64,000 nt of DNA from contig JAJNNQ010000129.1 in assembly GCA_027886175.1 (NCBI GenBank), forward strand, positions 186,001-250,000, written 5' to 3'. The DNA comes from Phylloscopus collybita. Taxonomy: Eukaryota > Chordata > Aves > Passeriformes > Phylloscopidae. Under the pieces are notes generated by a model, which saw only the letters and a list, made by a program, of their open reading frames with translations, ran no database searches and was not told the origin of the DNA. The position numbers and the translations under genes were made by a program. Shown here in pieces: positions 1 through 14,237 of the stretch (positions are counted from its first letter, which is position 1; every line of letters begins with the position of its first letter).

Positions 1-3000
1 TGCTGTCTGCCTGCCAGTGGGCACATGCCGACTAAAATTCCCTACAAATGAGGATATCTCCCAAATGCAATTTCCCACCAGATGGAAGTTTGTCTGCCCT
101 TTTAATGCCAAAGGCCTCCTACAAACTGACATCAGGAGGCTGGGTTGGAGACTTTGTTTTCCCATGGAAAAGGGCCACCGTACGTGTCTAAGTCTCTCTG
201 CCTGCCACTGGGCTTCTACCTGCTGAAATTCCATACAAATGAGGATATCTCCCCGATGTAATCAGCCACCAGACGGAAGTTTGTTTGCCCTTGTACTGCC
301 AAAGGCCTCCTAAAACCTGACATCAGGAACGTGGCCTGGAGATTTTTGGCTGCCCATGGGAAAAGGGCCACCGTTCATGTCTAATGGTATCTGCCTGCCA
401 CTGGGCTTCTACCTGCTGAAATTCCATACAAATGAGGATATCTCCACGATGCAATCAACCACCAGACGGAAGTTTGTCTGCCCTTGTCGTTCCAAAGGCC
501 TTCTAGAAACGGACATCAGGAACGTGGGGTGGAGACTTTGGTTTCCCATAGAAATGGGCCATTGTTCGTGTTTAATGCTGTCTGCCTGCCACTGGGCTTC
601 TTCCTACTAAAATTGCACTAAAATTCAATAGAAATGAGGATATCTATCAGGTGTAATCTACCACCAGATGGAAGTTTCTCTGCCCTTATATTGGAAAACA
701 CCTCCTACAAAGTGACATTTGCAACATGGGCTGGAGGTTTTGGTTTCCCACGGAAAAGGGCCACTGTTCGTGTCTAAGGCTGTCCACCTGTCACTGGGGT
801 TATGCCTGCTGAAATTCCTCACAAATGAGGATATATCCCAGATGCAATATGCCACCAGTTGGAAGTTTGTCCCCTCTTGTAGTGCCAGAGGCCTCCTAAA
901 AAATGACATCAGGAACCTGGGGTGGAGACTTCGGTTTCCCATGGAAATGGGCAACTATTCATGTCTAATTCTGTCTGCCTGCCGCTGGGATTCTGCCTAC
1001 TAAAATTCCACTCAAATTCCATACAAATGAGGATATCTCCCAGGTGTAATCTACCACCAGGTGGAAGTTTGTCTGCCCTCATAGTGCCAAAGGCCTCCTA
1101 AGAACTGACATCAGGAACGTGGGGTGGAGACTTTGTTTTCCCATGGAAATGGGCCACCGTTTATGTGTAATGCTATGTGCCTGCCACTGGGCTTATGCCT
1201 AGTAAAATTCCATACAAATGAGGATATCTCCCAGATGGAGTCTACCACCAGTTGAAAGTTTGTCTGCCTTTGTAATGCCAACGGCCTCCTACAAACTGAC
1301 ATCAGGAATCTGGAGAGAACGCTTTGGTTTCTATTGGAAAAGGGCCACCCTTTGTGTTTAATGCTGTCTCCTTGCCACTGGGTTTATGACTACTGAAACT
1401 ACATACACATGAGGATATCTCCCAGATGCAATATGCCACCAGGCGGAAGTTTGTCTGTTCTTGTAGTGCCACAGGCCTCTTAGAAACGGACATCAGGAAC
1501 GTGGGGTGGAGACTGTGGTTTCCCATAGGAATGGGCCATTGTTCGTGTCTAATGCTGTCTGCCTGCCACTGGGTTTCTTCCTACTAAAATTCCACTAAAA
1601 TTCCATAGAAATGAGGATATCTCCCAGGTGCAATCTACAACCAGATGGAAGTTTCTCTGCCCTTATATTGGAAAACGCCTCCTACAATGAGACATCAGCA
1701 ACGTGGGGTGGAGATTTTGGTTTCCCATGGAAAAGGGCCACTGTTCGTGTCCAATGCTGTCTGCGTGCCACTTGGCTTCTGCCTTCTGAAATCCCATACA
1801 AATGAGCATATCTCCCCGATGCAATCAACCACCAGATGGAAGTTTTTCTGCCCTTGTATTGCCAAAGGCCTCCTTCAAACTGACATCAGGAACATAGGAT
1901 GGATAATTTGTCTTTCCATGGAAAAGGGCCACCGTTCTTGTCTAATGCTGTCTGCCTGCCAGTGGGCATATGCCTACTAAAGTTCCATACATATGAGGAT
2001 ATCTCCCAAATGGAATTTCCCACCGGATGGAAGTTTGTCTGCCCTTTTAATGCCAAAGGCCTCCTACAAACTGACATGAGGAGCCTGGGTTGGAGACTTT
2101 GGTTTCCCATGGATATTGGGCAGCGTTCGTGTGTAATGCTGTCTGCCTGCCGCTGGATTTCTGCCTACTAAAATACCACTAAAATTCCATACAAATGGCG
2201 ATATCTCCCAGGTCCAATCTACCACCAGATGGAATTTTTTCTGCCCTTGTAGTTCCAATCGCCTCTTACAGACTGACATCAGGAACGGGGGATGGAGACT
2301 TTGGTTTCCCATGGAAATGAGCCACTATTCATGTCTAATTCTATCTACCTGCCGCTGGGATTCTGCCTACTAAAATTCCACTAAAATTCCATACAAATGA
2401 GTATATCTCCCAGCTACAACCTAACACCAGATGGAAGTTTCTCTGCCCTTGTAGTGCCAAAGGCCTCCTACAAACTGCCATCAGGAACCTATGGTGGAGA
2501 CTTTGGTTTCCCATGGAAAAGGACCACCGTTCCTGTCTAATGCTCTTTGCCTGGCACTGTGTTTATGACTGCTGAAGTTCCATAAAAATGAGGATATCTC
2601 CCAGGTGTAATCTACCACCGGGTGGAAGTTTGTCTGCCCCCGTAGTGCCAAAGGCCTCCTACAAACTGACATCAAGAAGCTGGGGTAGAGACTTTGGTTT
2701 CCCATGGAAAAGGTCCATTGTTTGTGTCTAATGCTGTCTGCCTGCCACTGGGCTTCTGCCTGCTGAAATTCCATACAAATGAGGATATCTCCTCGATGCA
2801 ATCAACCACCAGATGGAACTTTGTCTGCTCTTGTAGTGCCAAAGGCCTCCTACAAACTCACACCAGGACCCTGGAGTGGAGACTTTGGTTTCCCATGGAA
2901 ATGGGCCAGCGTTCGTGCCTAATGACTTGTGCATGCCACTAGGCTTCTGCCTATTAAAATCCCACTAAAATTCCATACAAATGAGGATGTCTCCCAGGTG

Positions 3001-4674
3001 CAATCTACCACCAGATGGAAGTTTGTCTGCCCCTGTAGAGCCAAAGGCTTCCTACAAATTGACATCAGTAACCTGGGGCAGACACTTTGGTTTCCCATGG
3101 AAAAGGGCCACCGTTCCTGTCTAATGCTGTCTGCCTGCCACTGGGCTTATGGCTACTAAAATTACATACAAATGAGGATATCTCCCAGATGCAATATGCC
3201 ACCAGTTGGAAGTTTGCCTCCTCTTGTAGTGCCAGAGGCCTCCTAGAAAATGACATCAGGAACCTGGGGTGGAGACTTTGGTTTCCATGGAAATGGGCCA
3301 CTATTCATGTCTAATTCTGTCTGCCTGCCGCTGGGATTCTGCCTACTAAAATTCCACTTAAATTCCATACAAATGAGAATATCTCCCAGGTGCAATCAAA
3401 CACCAGATGGAAGTTTCTCTGCCCTTGTGTTTCCAAAGGTCTCCTACAAACTGCCCTCGGGAACCTAGGGTGGAGACTTTGGTTTCCCTAGGAAAAGGAC
3501 CACTGTTCCTGTCTAATGCTGTCTGCCTGGCACTGTGGTTATGACTGCTGAAGTTCCATAAAAATGAGGATATCTCCCAGGTGCAATCTACCACCAGGTG
3601 GAAGTTTGTCTGCCCTCGTAGTGCCAAAGGCCTCCTAAAAACTGACATCAGGAACGTGGGGTGGAGACATTGGTTTCCCATGGAAAAGGGGCACCGTTCG
3701 TTTCTAATGCTGTCTGCCTGCCACTGGGGTTATGCCTGCAGAAATTCCTCACAAATGAGGATATCTCCCACATGGAATCTACCACCAGTTGGAAGTTTGT
3801 CTGCGCTTGTAGTACCAAAGGCCTCGTCCAAACTGATATCAGCATGTGGGATGGAGACTTTGGTTTCCCCGGGAAATGGGCCACCGTTCGTGTCTAATGC
3901 TGTCTGCCTGGCACTGTGGTTATGCCTACTAAAATTCCACTAAAATTCTATTCAAATGAGCATATCTCCCAGGTGCAATCTACCACCAGATGGAAGTTCG
4001 TCTGCCCTTGTAGGTCCAAAGGCCTCCTACAAACTGACATCAGGAACGTGAGGTGGAGACTTTGGTTTCCCATGGAAAAGGTCCATTGTTCGTGTCTAAT
4101 GATGTGTGCCTGCCACTAGGCTTCTGCCTATTAAAATCCCACTAAATTTCCATGCAAATGAGGATGTCTCCCGGGTGCAATCTACCACAAGATGGAAGTT
4201 CCTCTGCCCCTGTAGAGCCAAAGGCTTCCTACAAATTGACATCAGGAACCTGGGGCGGACACTTTGGTTTCCCATGGAAAAGGGCCACCGTTCGTGTCTA
4301 ATGTTGTCTGCCTGCCACTGGGCTTATGGGTATATACAAATGAGGATGTCTCCCAGGTGCAATCTACCACCAGATGGAAGTTTGTCTGCCCCTGTAGAGC
4401 CAAAGGCTTCCTACAAACTGACATCAGGAACGTGCGGTGGAGACTTTGGTTTCCCATGGAAATGGGCCACGGTTTGTGTCTAATGCTATGTGCCTGCCAC
4501 TGGGCTTATGCCTAGTAAAATCCCATACAAATGAGGATATCTCCCAGATGGAGTCTACCACCAGTTGAAAGTTTGTCTGCCCGTCTAATGCCAACGGCCT
4601 CATACAAACTGACATCAGGAATCTGGAGAGGACGCATTGGTTTCCCATGGAAAAGGGCCACCTTTGTTGTTCAA
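1..4674. repeat. Higher-order repeat (HOR-I) copy 1, about 24 monomers
   Basis: The sequence from base 1 recurs at 4,675 and again at 9,349, giving a 4,674 bp period of about 24 monomers averaging 194.8 bp. Copies 1 and 2 are nearly identical. Differences I could find by eye are 197 t/4871 g, 786 a/5460 g, 1132 t/5806 a, 3662 t/8336 c and 4066 t/8740 g, or about 0.1 percent. This list may be incomplete. Monomers inside one copy differ from each other far more, which defines a true HOR. The left end is set by the window edge, so the phase is arbitrary. Confidence 0.93.
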
Positions 4675-7600
4675 TGCTGTCTGCCTGCCAGTGGGCACAT
4701 GCCGACTAAAATTCCCTACAAATGAGGATATCTCCCAAATGCAATTTCCCACCAGATGGAAGTTTGTCTGCCCTTTTAATGCCAAAGGCCTCCTACAAAC
4801 TGACATCAGGAGGCTGGGTTGGAGACTTTGTTTTCCCATGGAAAAGGGCCACCGTACGTGTCTAAGTCTCGCTGCCTGCCACTGGGCTTCTACCTGCTGA
4901 AATTCCATACAAATGAGGATATCTCCCCGATGTAATCAGCCACCAGACGGAAGTTTGTTTGCCCTTGTACTGCCAAAGGCCTCCTAAAACCTGACATCAG
5001 GAACGTGGCCTGGAGATTTTTGGCTGCCCATGGGAAAAGGGCCACCGTTCATGTCTAATGGTATCTGCCTGCCACTGGGCTTCTACCTGCTGAAATTCCA
5101 TACAAATGAGGATATCTCCACGATGCAATCAACCACCAGACGGAAGTTTGTCTGCCCTTGTCGTTCCAAAGGCCTTCTAGAAACGGACATCAGGAACGTG
5201 GGGTGGAGACTTTGGTTTCCCATAGAAATGGGCCATTGTTCGTGTTTAATGCTGTCTGCCTGCCACTGGGCTTCTTCCTACTAAAATTGCACTAAAATTC
5301 AATAGAAATGAGGATATCTATCAGGTGTAATCTACCACCAGATGGAAGTTTCTCTGCCCTTATATTGGAAAACACCTCCTACAAAGTGACATTTGCAACA
5401 TGGGCTGGAGGTTTTGGTTTCCCACGGAAAAGGGCCACTGTTCGTGTCTAAGGCTGTCCGCCTGTCACTGGGGTTATGCCTGCTGAAATTCCTCACAAAT
5501 GAGGATATATCCCAGATGCAATATGCCACCAGTTGGAAGTTTGTCCCCTCTTGTAGTGCCAGAGGCCTCCTAAAAAATGACATCAGGAACCTGGGGTGGA
5601 GACTTCGGTTTCCCATGGAAATGGGCAACTATTCATGTCTAATTCTGTCTGCCTGCCGCTGGGATTCTGCCTACTAAAATTCCACTCAAATTCCATACAA
5701 ATGAGGATATCTCCCAGGTGTAATCTACCACCAGGTGGAAGTTTGTCTGCCCTCATAGTGCCAAAGGCCTCCTAAGAACTGACATCAGGAACGTGGGGTG
5801 GAGACATTGTTTTCCCATGGAAATGGGCCACCGTTTATGTGTAATGCTATGTGCCTGCCACTGGGCTTATGCCTAGTAAAATTCCATACAAATGAGGATA
5901 TCTCCCAGATGGAGTCTACCACCAGTTGAAAGTTTGTCTGCCTTTGTAATGCCAACGGCCTCCTACAAACTGACATCAGGAATCTGGAGAGAACGCTTTG
6001 GTTTCTATTGGAAAAGGGCCACCCTTTGTGTTTAATGCTGTCTCCTTGCCACTGGGTTTATGACTACTGAAACTACATACACATGAGGATATCTCCCAGA
6101 TGCAATATGCCACCAGGCGGAAGTTTGTCTGTTCTTGTAGTGCCACAGGCCTCTTAGAAACGGACATCAGGAACGTGGGGTGGAGACTGTGGTTTCCCAT
6201 AGGAATGGGCCATTGTTCGTGTCTAATGCTGTCTGCCTGCCACTGGGTTTCTTCCTACTAAAATTCCACTAAAATTCCATAGAAATGAGGATATCTCCCA
6301 GGTGCAATCTACAACCAGATGGAAGTTTCTCTGCCCTTATATTGGAAAACGCCTCCTACAATGAGACATCAGCAACGTGGGGTGGAGATTTTGGTTTCCC
6401 ATGGAAAAGGGCCACTGTTCGTGTCCAATGCTGTCTGCGTGCCACTTGGCTTCTGCCTTCTGAAATCCCATACAAATGAGCATATCTCCCCGATGCAATC
6501 AACCACCAGATGGAAGTTTTTCTGCCCTTGTATTGCCAAAGGCCTCCTTCAAACTGACATCAGGAACATAGGATGGATAATTTGTCTTTCCATGGAAAAG
6601 GGCCACCGTTCTTGTCTAATGCTGTCTGCCTGCCAGTGGGCATATGCCTACTAAAGTTCCATACATATGAGGATATCTCCCAAATGGAATTTCCCACCGG
6701 ATGGAAGTTTGTCTGCCCTTTTAATGCCAAAGGCCTCCTACAAACTGACATGAGGAGCCTGGGTTGGAGACTTTGGTTTCCCATGGATATTGGGCAGCGT
6801 TCGTGTGTAATGCTGTCTGCCTGCCGCTGGATTTCTGCCTACTAAAATACCACTAAAATTCCATACAAATGGCGATATCTCCCAGGTCCAATCTACCACC
6901 AGATGGAATTTTTTCTGCCCTTGTAGTTCCAATCGCCTCTTACAGACTGACATCAGGAACGGGGGATGGAGACTTTGGTTTCCCATGGAAATGAGCCACT
7001 ATTCATGTCTAATTCTATCTACCTGCCGCTGGGATTCTGCCTACTAAAATTCCACTAAAATTCCATACAAATGAGTATATCTCCCAGCTACAACCTAACA
7101 CCAGATGGAAGTTTCTCTGCCCTTGTAGTGCCAAAGGCCTCCTACAAACTGCCATCAGGAACCTATGGTGGAGACTTTGGTTTCCCATGGAAAAGGACCA
7201 CCGTTCCTGTCTAATGCTCTTTGCCTGGCACTGTGTTTATGACTGCTGAAGTTCCATAAAAATGAGGATATCTCCCAGGTGTAATCTACCACCGGGTGGA
7301 AGTTTGTCTGCCCCCGTAGTGCCAAAGGCCTCCTACAAACTGACATCAAGAAGCTGGGGTAGAGACTTTGGTTTCCCATGGAAAAGGTCCATTGTTTGTG
7401 TCTAATGCTGTCTGCCTGCCACTGGGCTTCTGCCTGCTGAAATTCCATACAAATGAGGATATCTCCTCGATGCAATCAACCACCAGATGGAACTTTGTCT
7501 GCTCTTGTAGTGCCAAAGGCCTCCTACAAACTCACACCAGGACCCTGGAGTGGAGACTTTGGTTTCCCATGGAAATGGGCCAGCGTTCGTGCCTAATGAC

Positions 7601-9348
7601 TTGTGCATGCCACTAGGCTTCTGCCTATTAAAATCCCACTAAAATTCCATACAAATGAGGATGTCTCCCAGGTGCAATCTACCACCAGATGGAAGTTTGT
7701 CTGCCCCTGTAGAGCCAAAGGCTTCCTACAAATTGACATCAGTAACCTGGGGCAGACACTTTGGTTTCCCATGGAAAAGGGCCACCGTTCCTGTCTAATG
7801 CTGTCTGCCTGCCACTGGGCTTATGGCTACTAAAATTACATACAAATGAGGATATCTCCCAGATGCAATATGCCACCAGTTGGAAGTTTGCCTCCTCTTG
7901 TAGTGCCAGAGGCCTCCTAGAAAATGACATCAGGAACCTGGGGTGGAGACTTTGGTTTCCATGGAAATGGGCCACTATTCATGTCTAATTCTGTCTGCCT
8001 GCCGCTGGGATTCTGCCTACTAAAATTCCACTTAAATTCCATACAAATGAGAATATCTCCCAGGTGCAATCAAACACCAGATGGAAGTTTCTCTGCCCTT
8101 GTGTTTCCAAAGGTCTCCTACAAACTGCCCTCGGGAACCTAGGGTGGAGACTTTGGTTTCCCTAGGAAAAGGACCACTGTTCCTGTCTAATGCTGTCTGC
8201 CTGGCACTGTGGTTATGACTGCTGAAGTTCCATAAAAATGAGGATATCTCCCAGGTGCAATCTACCACCAGGTGGAAGTTTGTCTGCCCTCGTAGTGCCA
8301 AAGGCCTCCTAAAAACTGACATCAGGAACGTGGGGCGGAGACATTGGTTTCCCATGGAAAAGGGGCACCGTTCGTTTCTAATGCTGTCTGCCTGCCACTG
8401 GGGTTATGCCTGCAGAAATTCCTCACAAATGAGGATATCTCCCACATGGAATCTACCACCAGTTGGAAGTTTGTCTGCGCTTGTAGTACCAAAGGCCTCG
8501 TCCAAACTGATATCAGCATGTGGGATGGAGACTTTGGTTTCCCCGGGAAATGGGCCACCGTTCGTGTCTAATGCTGTCTGCCTGGCACTGTGGTTATGCC
8601 TACTAAAATTCCACTAAAATTCTATTCAAATGAGCATATCTCCCAGGTGCAATCTACCACCAGATGGAAGTTCGTCTGCCCTTGTAGGTCCAAAGGCCTC
8701 CTACAAACTGACATCAGGAACGTGAGGTGGAGACTTTGGGTTCCCATGGAAAAGGTCCATTGTTCGTGTCTAATGATGTGTGCCTGCCACTAGGCTTCTG
8801 CCTATTAAAATCCCACTAAATTTCCATGCAAATGAGGATGTCTCCCGGGTGCAATCTACCACAAGATGGAAGTTCCTCTGCCCCTGTAGAGCCAAAGGCT
8901 TCCTACAAATTGACATCAGGAACCTGGGGCGGACACTTTGGTTTCCCATGGAAAAGGGCCACCGTTCGTGTCTAATGTTGTCTGCCTGCCACTGGGCTTA
9001 TGGGTATATACAAATGAGGATGTCTCCCAGGTGCAATCTACCACCAGATGGAAGTTTGTCTGCCCCTGTAGAGCCAAAGGCTTCCTACAAACTGACATCA
9101 GGAACGTGCGGTGGAGACTTTGGTTTCCCATGGAAATGGGCCACGGTTTGTGTCTAATGCTATGTGCCTGCCACTGGGCTTATGCCTAGTAAAATCCCAT
9201 ACAAATGAGGATATCTCCCAGATGGAGTCTACCACCAGTTGAAAGTTTGTCTGCCCGTCTAATGCCAACGGCCTCATACAAACTGACATCAGGAATCTGG
9301 AGAGGACGCATTGGTTTCCCATGGAAAAGGGCCACCTTTGTTGTTCAA
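4675..9348. repeat. HOR-I copy 2
   Basis: Same length as copy 1 and collinear with it over all 4,674 bp. It shares with copy 1 a 12 bp deletion in one monomer near 9,001-9,014 (4,327-4,340 in copy 1), where TGGGTATATACAAATG replaces the longer form kept in copy 3 at about 13,880. That shared deletion and the handful of substitutions show copies 1 and 2 are each other's closest relatives. Confidence 0.93.
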
Positions 9349-12300
9349 TGCTGTCTGCCTGCCAGTGGGCACATGCCGACTAAAATTCCCTACAAATGAG
9401 GATATCTCCCAAATGCAATTTCCCACCAGATGGAAGTTTGTCTGCCCTTTTAATGCCAAAGGCCTCCTACAAACTGACATCAGGAGGCTGGGTTGGAGAC
9501 TTTGTTTTCCCATGGAAAAGGGCCACCGTACGTGTCTAAGTCTCGCTGCCTGCCACTGGGCTTCTACCTGCTGAAATTCCATACAAATGAGGATATCTCC
9601 CCGATGTAATCAGCCACCAGACGGAAGTTTGTTTGCCCTTGTACTGCCAAAGGCCTCCTAAAACCTGACATCAGGAACGTGGCCTGGAGATTTTTGGCTG
9701 CCCATGGGAAAAGGGCCACCGTTCATGTCTAATGGTATCTGCCTGCCACTGGGCTTCTACCTGCTGAAATTCCATACAAATGAGGATATCTCCACGATGC
9801 AATCAACCACCAGACGGAAGTTTGTCTGCCCTTGTCGTTCCAAAGGCCTTCTAGAAACGGACATCAGGAACGTGGGGTGGAGACTTTGGTTTCCCATAGA
9901 AATGGGCCATTGTTCGTGTTTAATGCTGTCTGCCTGCCACTGGGCTTCTTCCTACTAAAATTGCACTAAAATTCAATAGAAATGAGGATATCTATCAGGT
10001 GTAATCTACCACCAGATGGAAGTTTCTCTGCCCTTATATTGGAAAACACCTCCTACAAAGTGACATTTGCAACATGGGCTGGAGGTTTTGGTTTCCCACG
10101 GAAAAGGGCCACTGTTCGTGTCTAAGGCTGTCCGCCTGTCACTGGGGTTATGCCTGCTGAAATTCCTCACAAATGAGGATATATCCCAGATGCAATATGC
10201 CACCAGTTGGAAGTTTGTCCCCTCTTGTAGTGCCAGAGGCCTCCTAAAAAATGACATCAGGAACCTGGGGTGGAGACTTCGGTTTCCCATGGAAATGGGC
10301 AACTATTCATGTCTAATTCTGTCTGCCTGCCGCTGGGATTCTGCCTACTAAAATTCCACTCAAATTCCATACAAATGAGGATATCTCCCAGGTGTAATCT
10401 ACCACCAGGTGGAAGTTTGTCTGCCCTCATAGTGCCAAAGGCCTCCTAAGAACTGACATCAGGAACGTGGGGTGGAGACATTGTTTTCCCATGGAAATGG
10501 GCCACCGTTTATGTGTAATGCTATGTGCCTGCCACTGGGCTTATGCCTAGTAAAATTCCATACAAATGAGGATATCTCCCAGATGGAGTCTACCACCAGT
10601 TGAAAGTTTGTCTGCCTTTGTAATGCCAACGGCCTCCTACAAACTGACATCAGGAATCTGGAGAGAACGCTTTGGTTTCTATTGGAAAAGGGCCACCCTT
10701 TGTGTTTAATGCTGTCTCCTTGCCACTGGGTTTATGACTACTGAAACTACATACACATGAGGATATCTCCCAGATGCAATATGCCACCAGGCGGAAGTTT
10801 GTCTGCCCTTGTAGTGCCAAAGGCCTCTTAGAAACGGACATCAGGAACGTGGGGTGGAGACTGTGGTTTCCCATAGGAATGGGCCATTGTTCGTGTCTAA
10901 TGCTGTCTGCCTGCCACTGGGTTTCTTCCTACTAAAATTCCACTAAAATTCCATAGAAATGAGGATATCTCCCAGGTGCAATCTACAATCAGATGGAAGT
11001 TTCTCTGCCCTTATATTGGAAATCACCTCCTACAATGAGACATCAGCAACGTGGGGTGGAGATTTTGGTTTCCCATGGAAAAGGGCCACTGTTCGTGTCC
11101 AATGCTGTCTGCGTGCCACTTGGCTTCTGCCTTCTGAAATCCCATACAAATGAGCATATCTCCCCGATGCAATCAACCACCAGATGGAAGTTTTTCTGCC
11201 CTTGTATTGCCAAAGGCCTCCTTCAAACTGACATCAGGAACATAGGATGGATAATTTGTCTTTCCATGGAAAAGGGCCACCGTTCTTGTCTAATGCTGTC
11301 TGCCTGCCAGTGGGCATATGCCTACTAAAGTTCCATACATATGAGGATATCTCCCAAATGGAATTTCCCACCGGATGGAAGTTTGTCTGCCCTTTTAATG
11401 CCAAAGGCCTCCTACAAACTGACATGAGGAGCCTGGGTTGGAGACTTTGGTTTCCCATGGATATTGGGCAGCGTTCATGTGTCTAATGCTGTCTGCCTGC
11501 CGCTGGACTTCTGCCTACTAAAATACCACTAAAATTCCATACAAATGGCGATATCTCCCAGGTCCAATCTACCATCAGATGGAATTTTTTCTGCCCTTGT
11601 AGTTCCAATCGCCTCTTACAGACTGACATCAGGAACGGGGGATGGAGACTTTGGTTTCCCATGGAAATGAGCCACTATTCATGTCTAATTCTATCTACCT
11701 GCTGCTGGGATTCTGCCTACTAAAATTCCACTAAAATTCCATACAAATGAGTATATCTCCCAGCTACAACCTAACACCAGATGGAAGTTTCTCTGCCCTT
11801 GTAGTGCCAAAGGCCTCCTACAAACTGCCATCAGGAACCTATGGTGGAGACTTTGGTTTCCCATGGAAAAGGACCACCGTTCCTGTCTAATGCTCTTTGC
11901 CTGGCACTGTGTTTATGACTGCTGAAGTTCCATAAAAATGAGGATATCTCCCAGGTGTAATCTACCACCGGGTGGAAGTTTGTCTGCCCCCGTAGTGCCA
12001 AAGGCCTTCTACAAACTGACATCAAGAAGCTGGGGTAGAGACTTTGGTTTCCCATGGAAAAGGTCCATTGTTTGTGTCTAATGCTGTCTGCCTGCCACTG
12101 GGCTTCTGCCTGCTGAAATTCCATACAAATGAGGATATCTCCTCGACGCAATCAACCACCAGATGGAACTTTGTCTGCTCTTGTAGTGCCAAAGGCCTCC
12201 TACAAACTCACACCAGGACCCTGGAGTGGAGACTTTGGTTTCCCATGGAAATGGGCCAGCGTTCGTGCCTAATGACTTGTGAATGCCACTAGGCTTCTGC

Positions 12301-14237
12301 CTATTAAAATCCCACTAAAATTCCATACAAATGAGGATGTCTCCCAGGTGCAATCTACCACCAGATGGAAGTTTGTCTGCCCCTGTAGAGCCAAAGGCTT
12401 CCTACAAATTGACATCAGTAACCTGGGGCGGACACTTTGGTTTCCCATGGAAAAGGGCCACCGTTCGTGTCTAATGCTGTCTGCCTCCCACTGGGCTTAT
12501 GGCTACTAAAATTACATACAAATGAGGATATCTCCCAGATGCAATATGCCACCAGTTGGAAGTTTGTCTCCTCTTGTAGTGCCAGAGGCCTCCTAGAAAA
12601 TGACATCAGGAACCTGGGGTGGAGACTTTGGTTTCCATGGAAATGGGCCACTATTCATGTCTAATTCTGTCTGCCTGCCGCTGGGATTCTGCCTACTAAA
12701 ATTCCACTTAAATTCCATACAAATGAGAATATCTCCCAGGTGCAATCAAACACCAGATGGAAGTTTCTCTGCCCTTGTGTTTCCAAAGGTCTCCTACAAA
12801 CTGCCCTCGGGAACCTAGGGTGGAGACTTTGGTTTCCCTAGGAAAAGGACCACTGTTCCTGTCTAATGCTGTCTGCCTGGCACTGTGGTTATGACTGCTG
12901 AAGTTCCATAAAAATGAGGATATCTCCCAGGTGCAATCTACCACCAGGTGGAAGTTTGTCTGCCCTCGTAGTGCCAAAGGCCTCCTAAAAACTGATATCA
13001 GGAACGTGGGGTGGAGACATTGGTTTCCCATGGAAAAGGGGCACCGTTCGTTTCTAATGCTGTCTGCCTGCCACTGGGGTTATGCCTACTAAAATTCCAC
13101 TAAAATTCTACAGAAATGAGGATATCTTCCCAGGTACAATCTACAACCAGATGGAAGTTTCTCTGCCCTTGTAGTGCCAAAGGCCTCCTAAAAACTGACA
13201 TCAGGAACGTGGGGTGGAGACATTGGTTTCCCATGGAAAAGGGGCACCGTTCGTTTCTAATGCTGTCTGCCTGTCACTGGGGTTATGCCTGCAGAAATTC
13301 CTCACAAATGAGGATATCTCCCACATGGAATCTACCACCAGTTGGAAGTTTGTCTGCGCTTGTAGTACCAAAGGCCTCGTCCAAACTGATATCAGGCATG
13401 TGGGATGGAGACTTTGGTTTCCCCGGGAAATGGGCCACCGTTCGTGTCTAATGCTGTCTGCCTGGCACTGTGGTTATGCCTACTAAAATTCCACTAAAAT
13501 TCTATTCAAATGAGCATATCTCCCAGGTGCAATCTACCACCAGATGGAAGTTCGTCTGCCCTTGTAGGTCCAAAGGCCTCCTACAAACTGACATCAGGAA
13601 CGTGAGGTGGAGACTTTGGTTTCCCATGGAAAAGGTCCATTGTTCGTGTCTAATGATGTGTGCCTGCCACTAGGCTTCTGCCTATTAAAATCCCACTAAA
13701 TTTCCATGCAAATGAGGATGTCTCCCGGGTGCAATCTACCACAAGATGGAAGTTCCTCTGCCCCTGTAGAGCCAAAGGCTTCCTACAAATTGACATCAGG
13801 AACCTGGGGCGGACACTTTGGTTTCCCATGGAAAAGGGCCACCGTTCGTGTCTAATGTTGTCTGCCTGCCACTGGGCTTATGGGTACTAAAATTACATAA
13901 AAATGAGGATGTCTCCCAGGTGCAATCTACCACCAGATGGAAGTTTGTCTGCCCCTGTAGAGCCAAAGGCTTCCTACAAACTGACATCAGGAACGTGCGG
14001 TGGAGACTTTGGTTTCCCATGGAAATGGGCCACGGTTTGTGTCTAATGCTATGTGCCTGCCACTGGGCTTATGCCTAGTAAAATCCCATACAAATGAGGA
14101 TATCTCCCAGATGGAGTCTACCACCAGTTGAAAGTTTGTCTGCCCGTCTAATGCCAACGGCCTCATACAAACTGACATCAGGAATCTGGAGAGGACGCAT
14201 TGGTTTTCCATGGAAAAGGGCCACCTTTGTTGTTCAA
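9349..14237. repeat. HOR-I copy 3, 25-monomer variant
   Basis: Collinear with copies 1 and 2 but about 215 bp longer. Most of the excess is one extra 202 bp monomer around 13,085-13,287, which duplicates the neighbouring ACATTGGTTTCCCATGGAAAAGG context. The rest is the 12 bp absent from copies 1 and 2 near 13,880 plus small indels near 11,478 and 13,397. It also carries private substitutions, for example around 10,805-10,828 and 11,031. This is the most divergent copy and probably lies nearer the edge of the homogenised zone. Confidence 0.9.
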
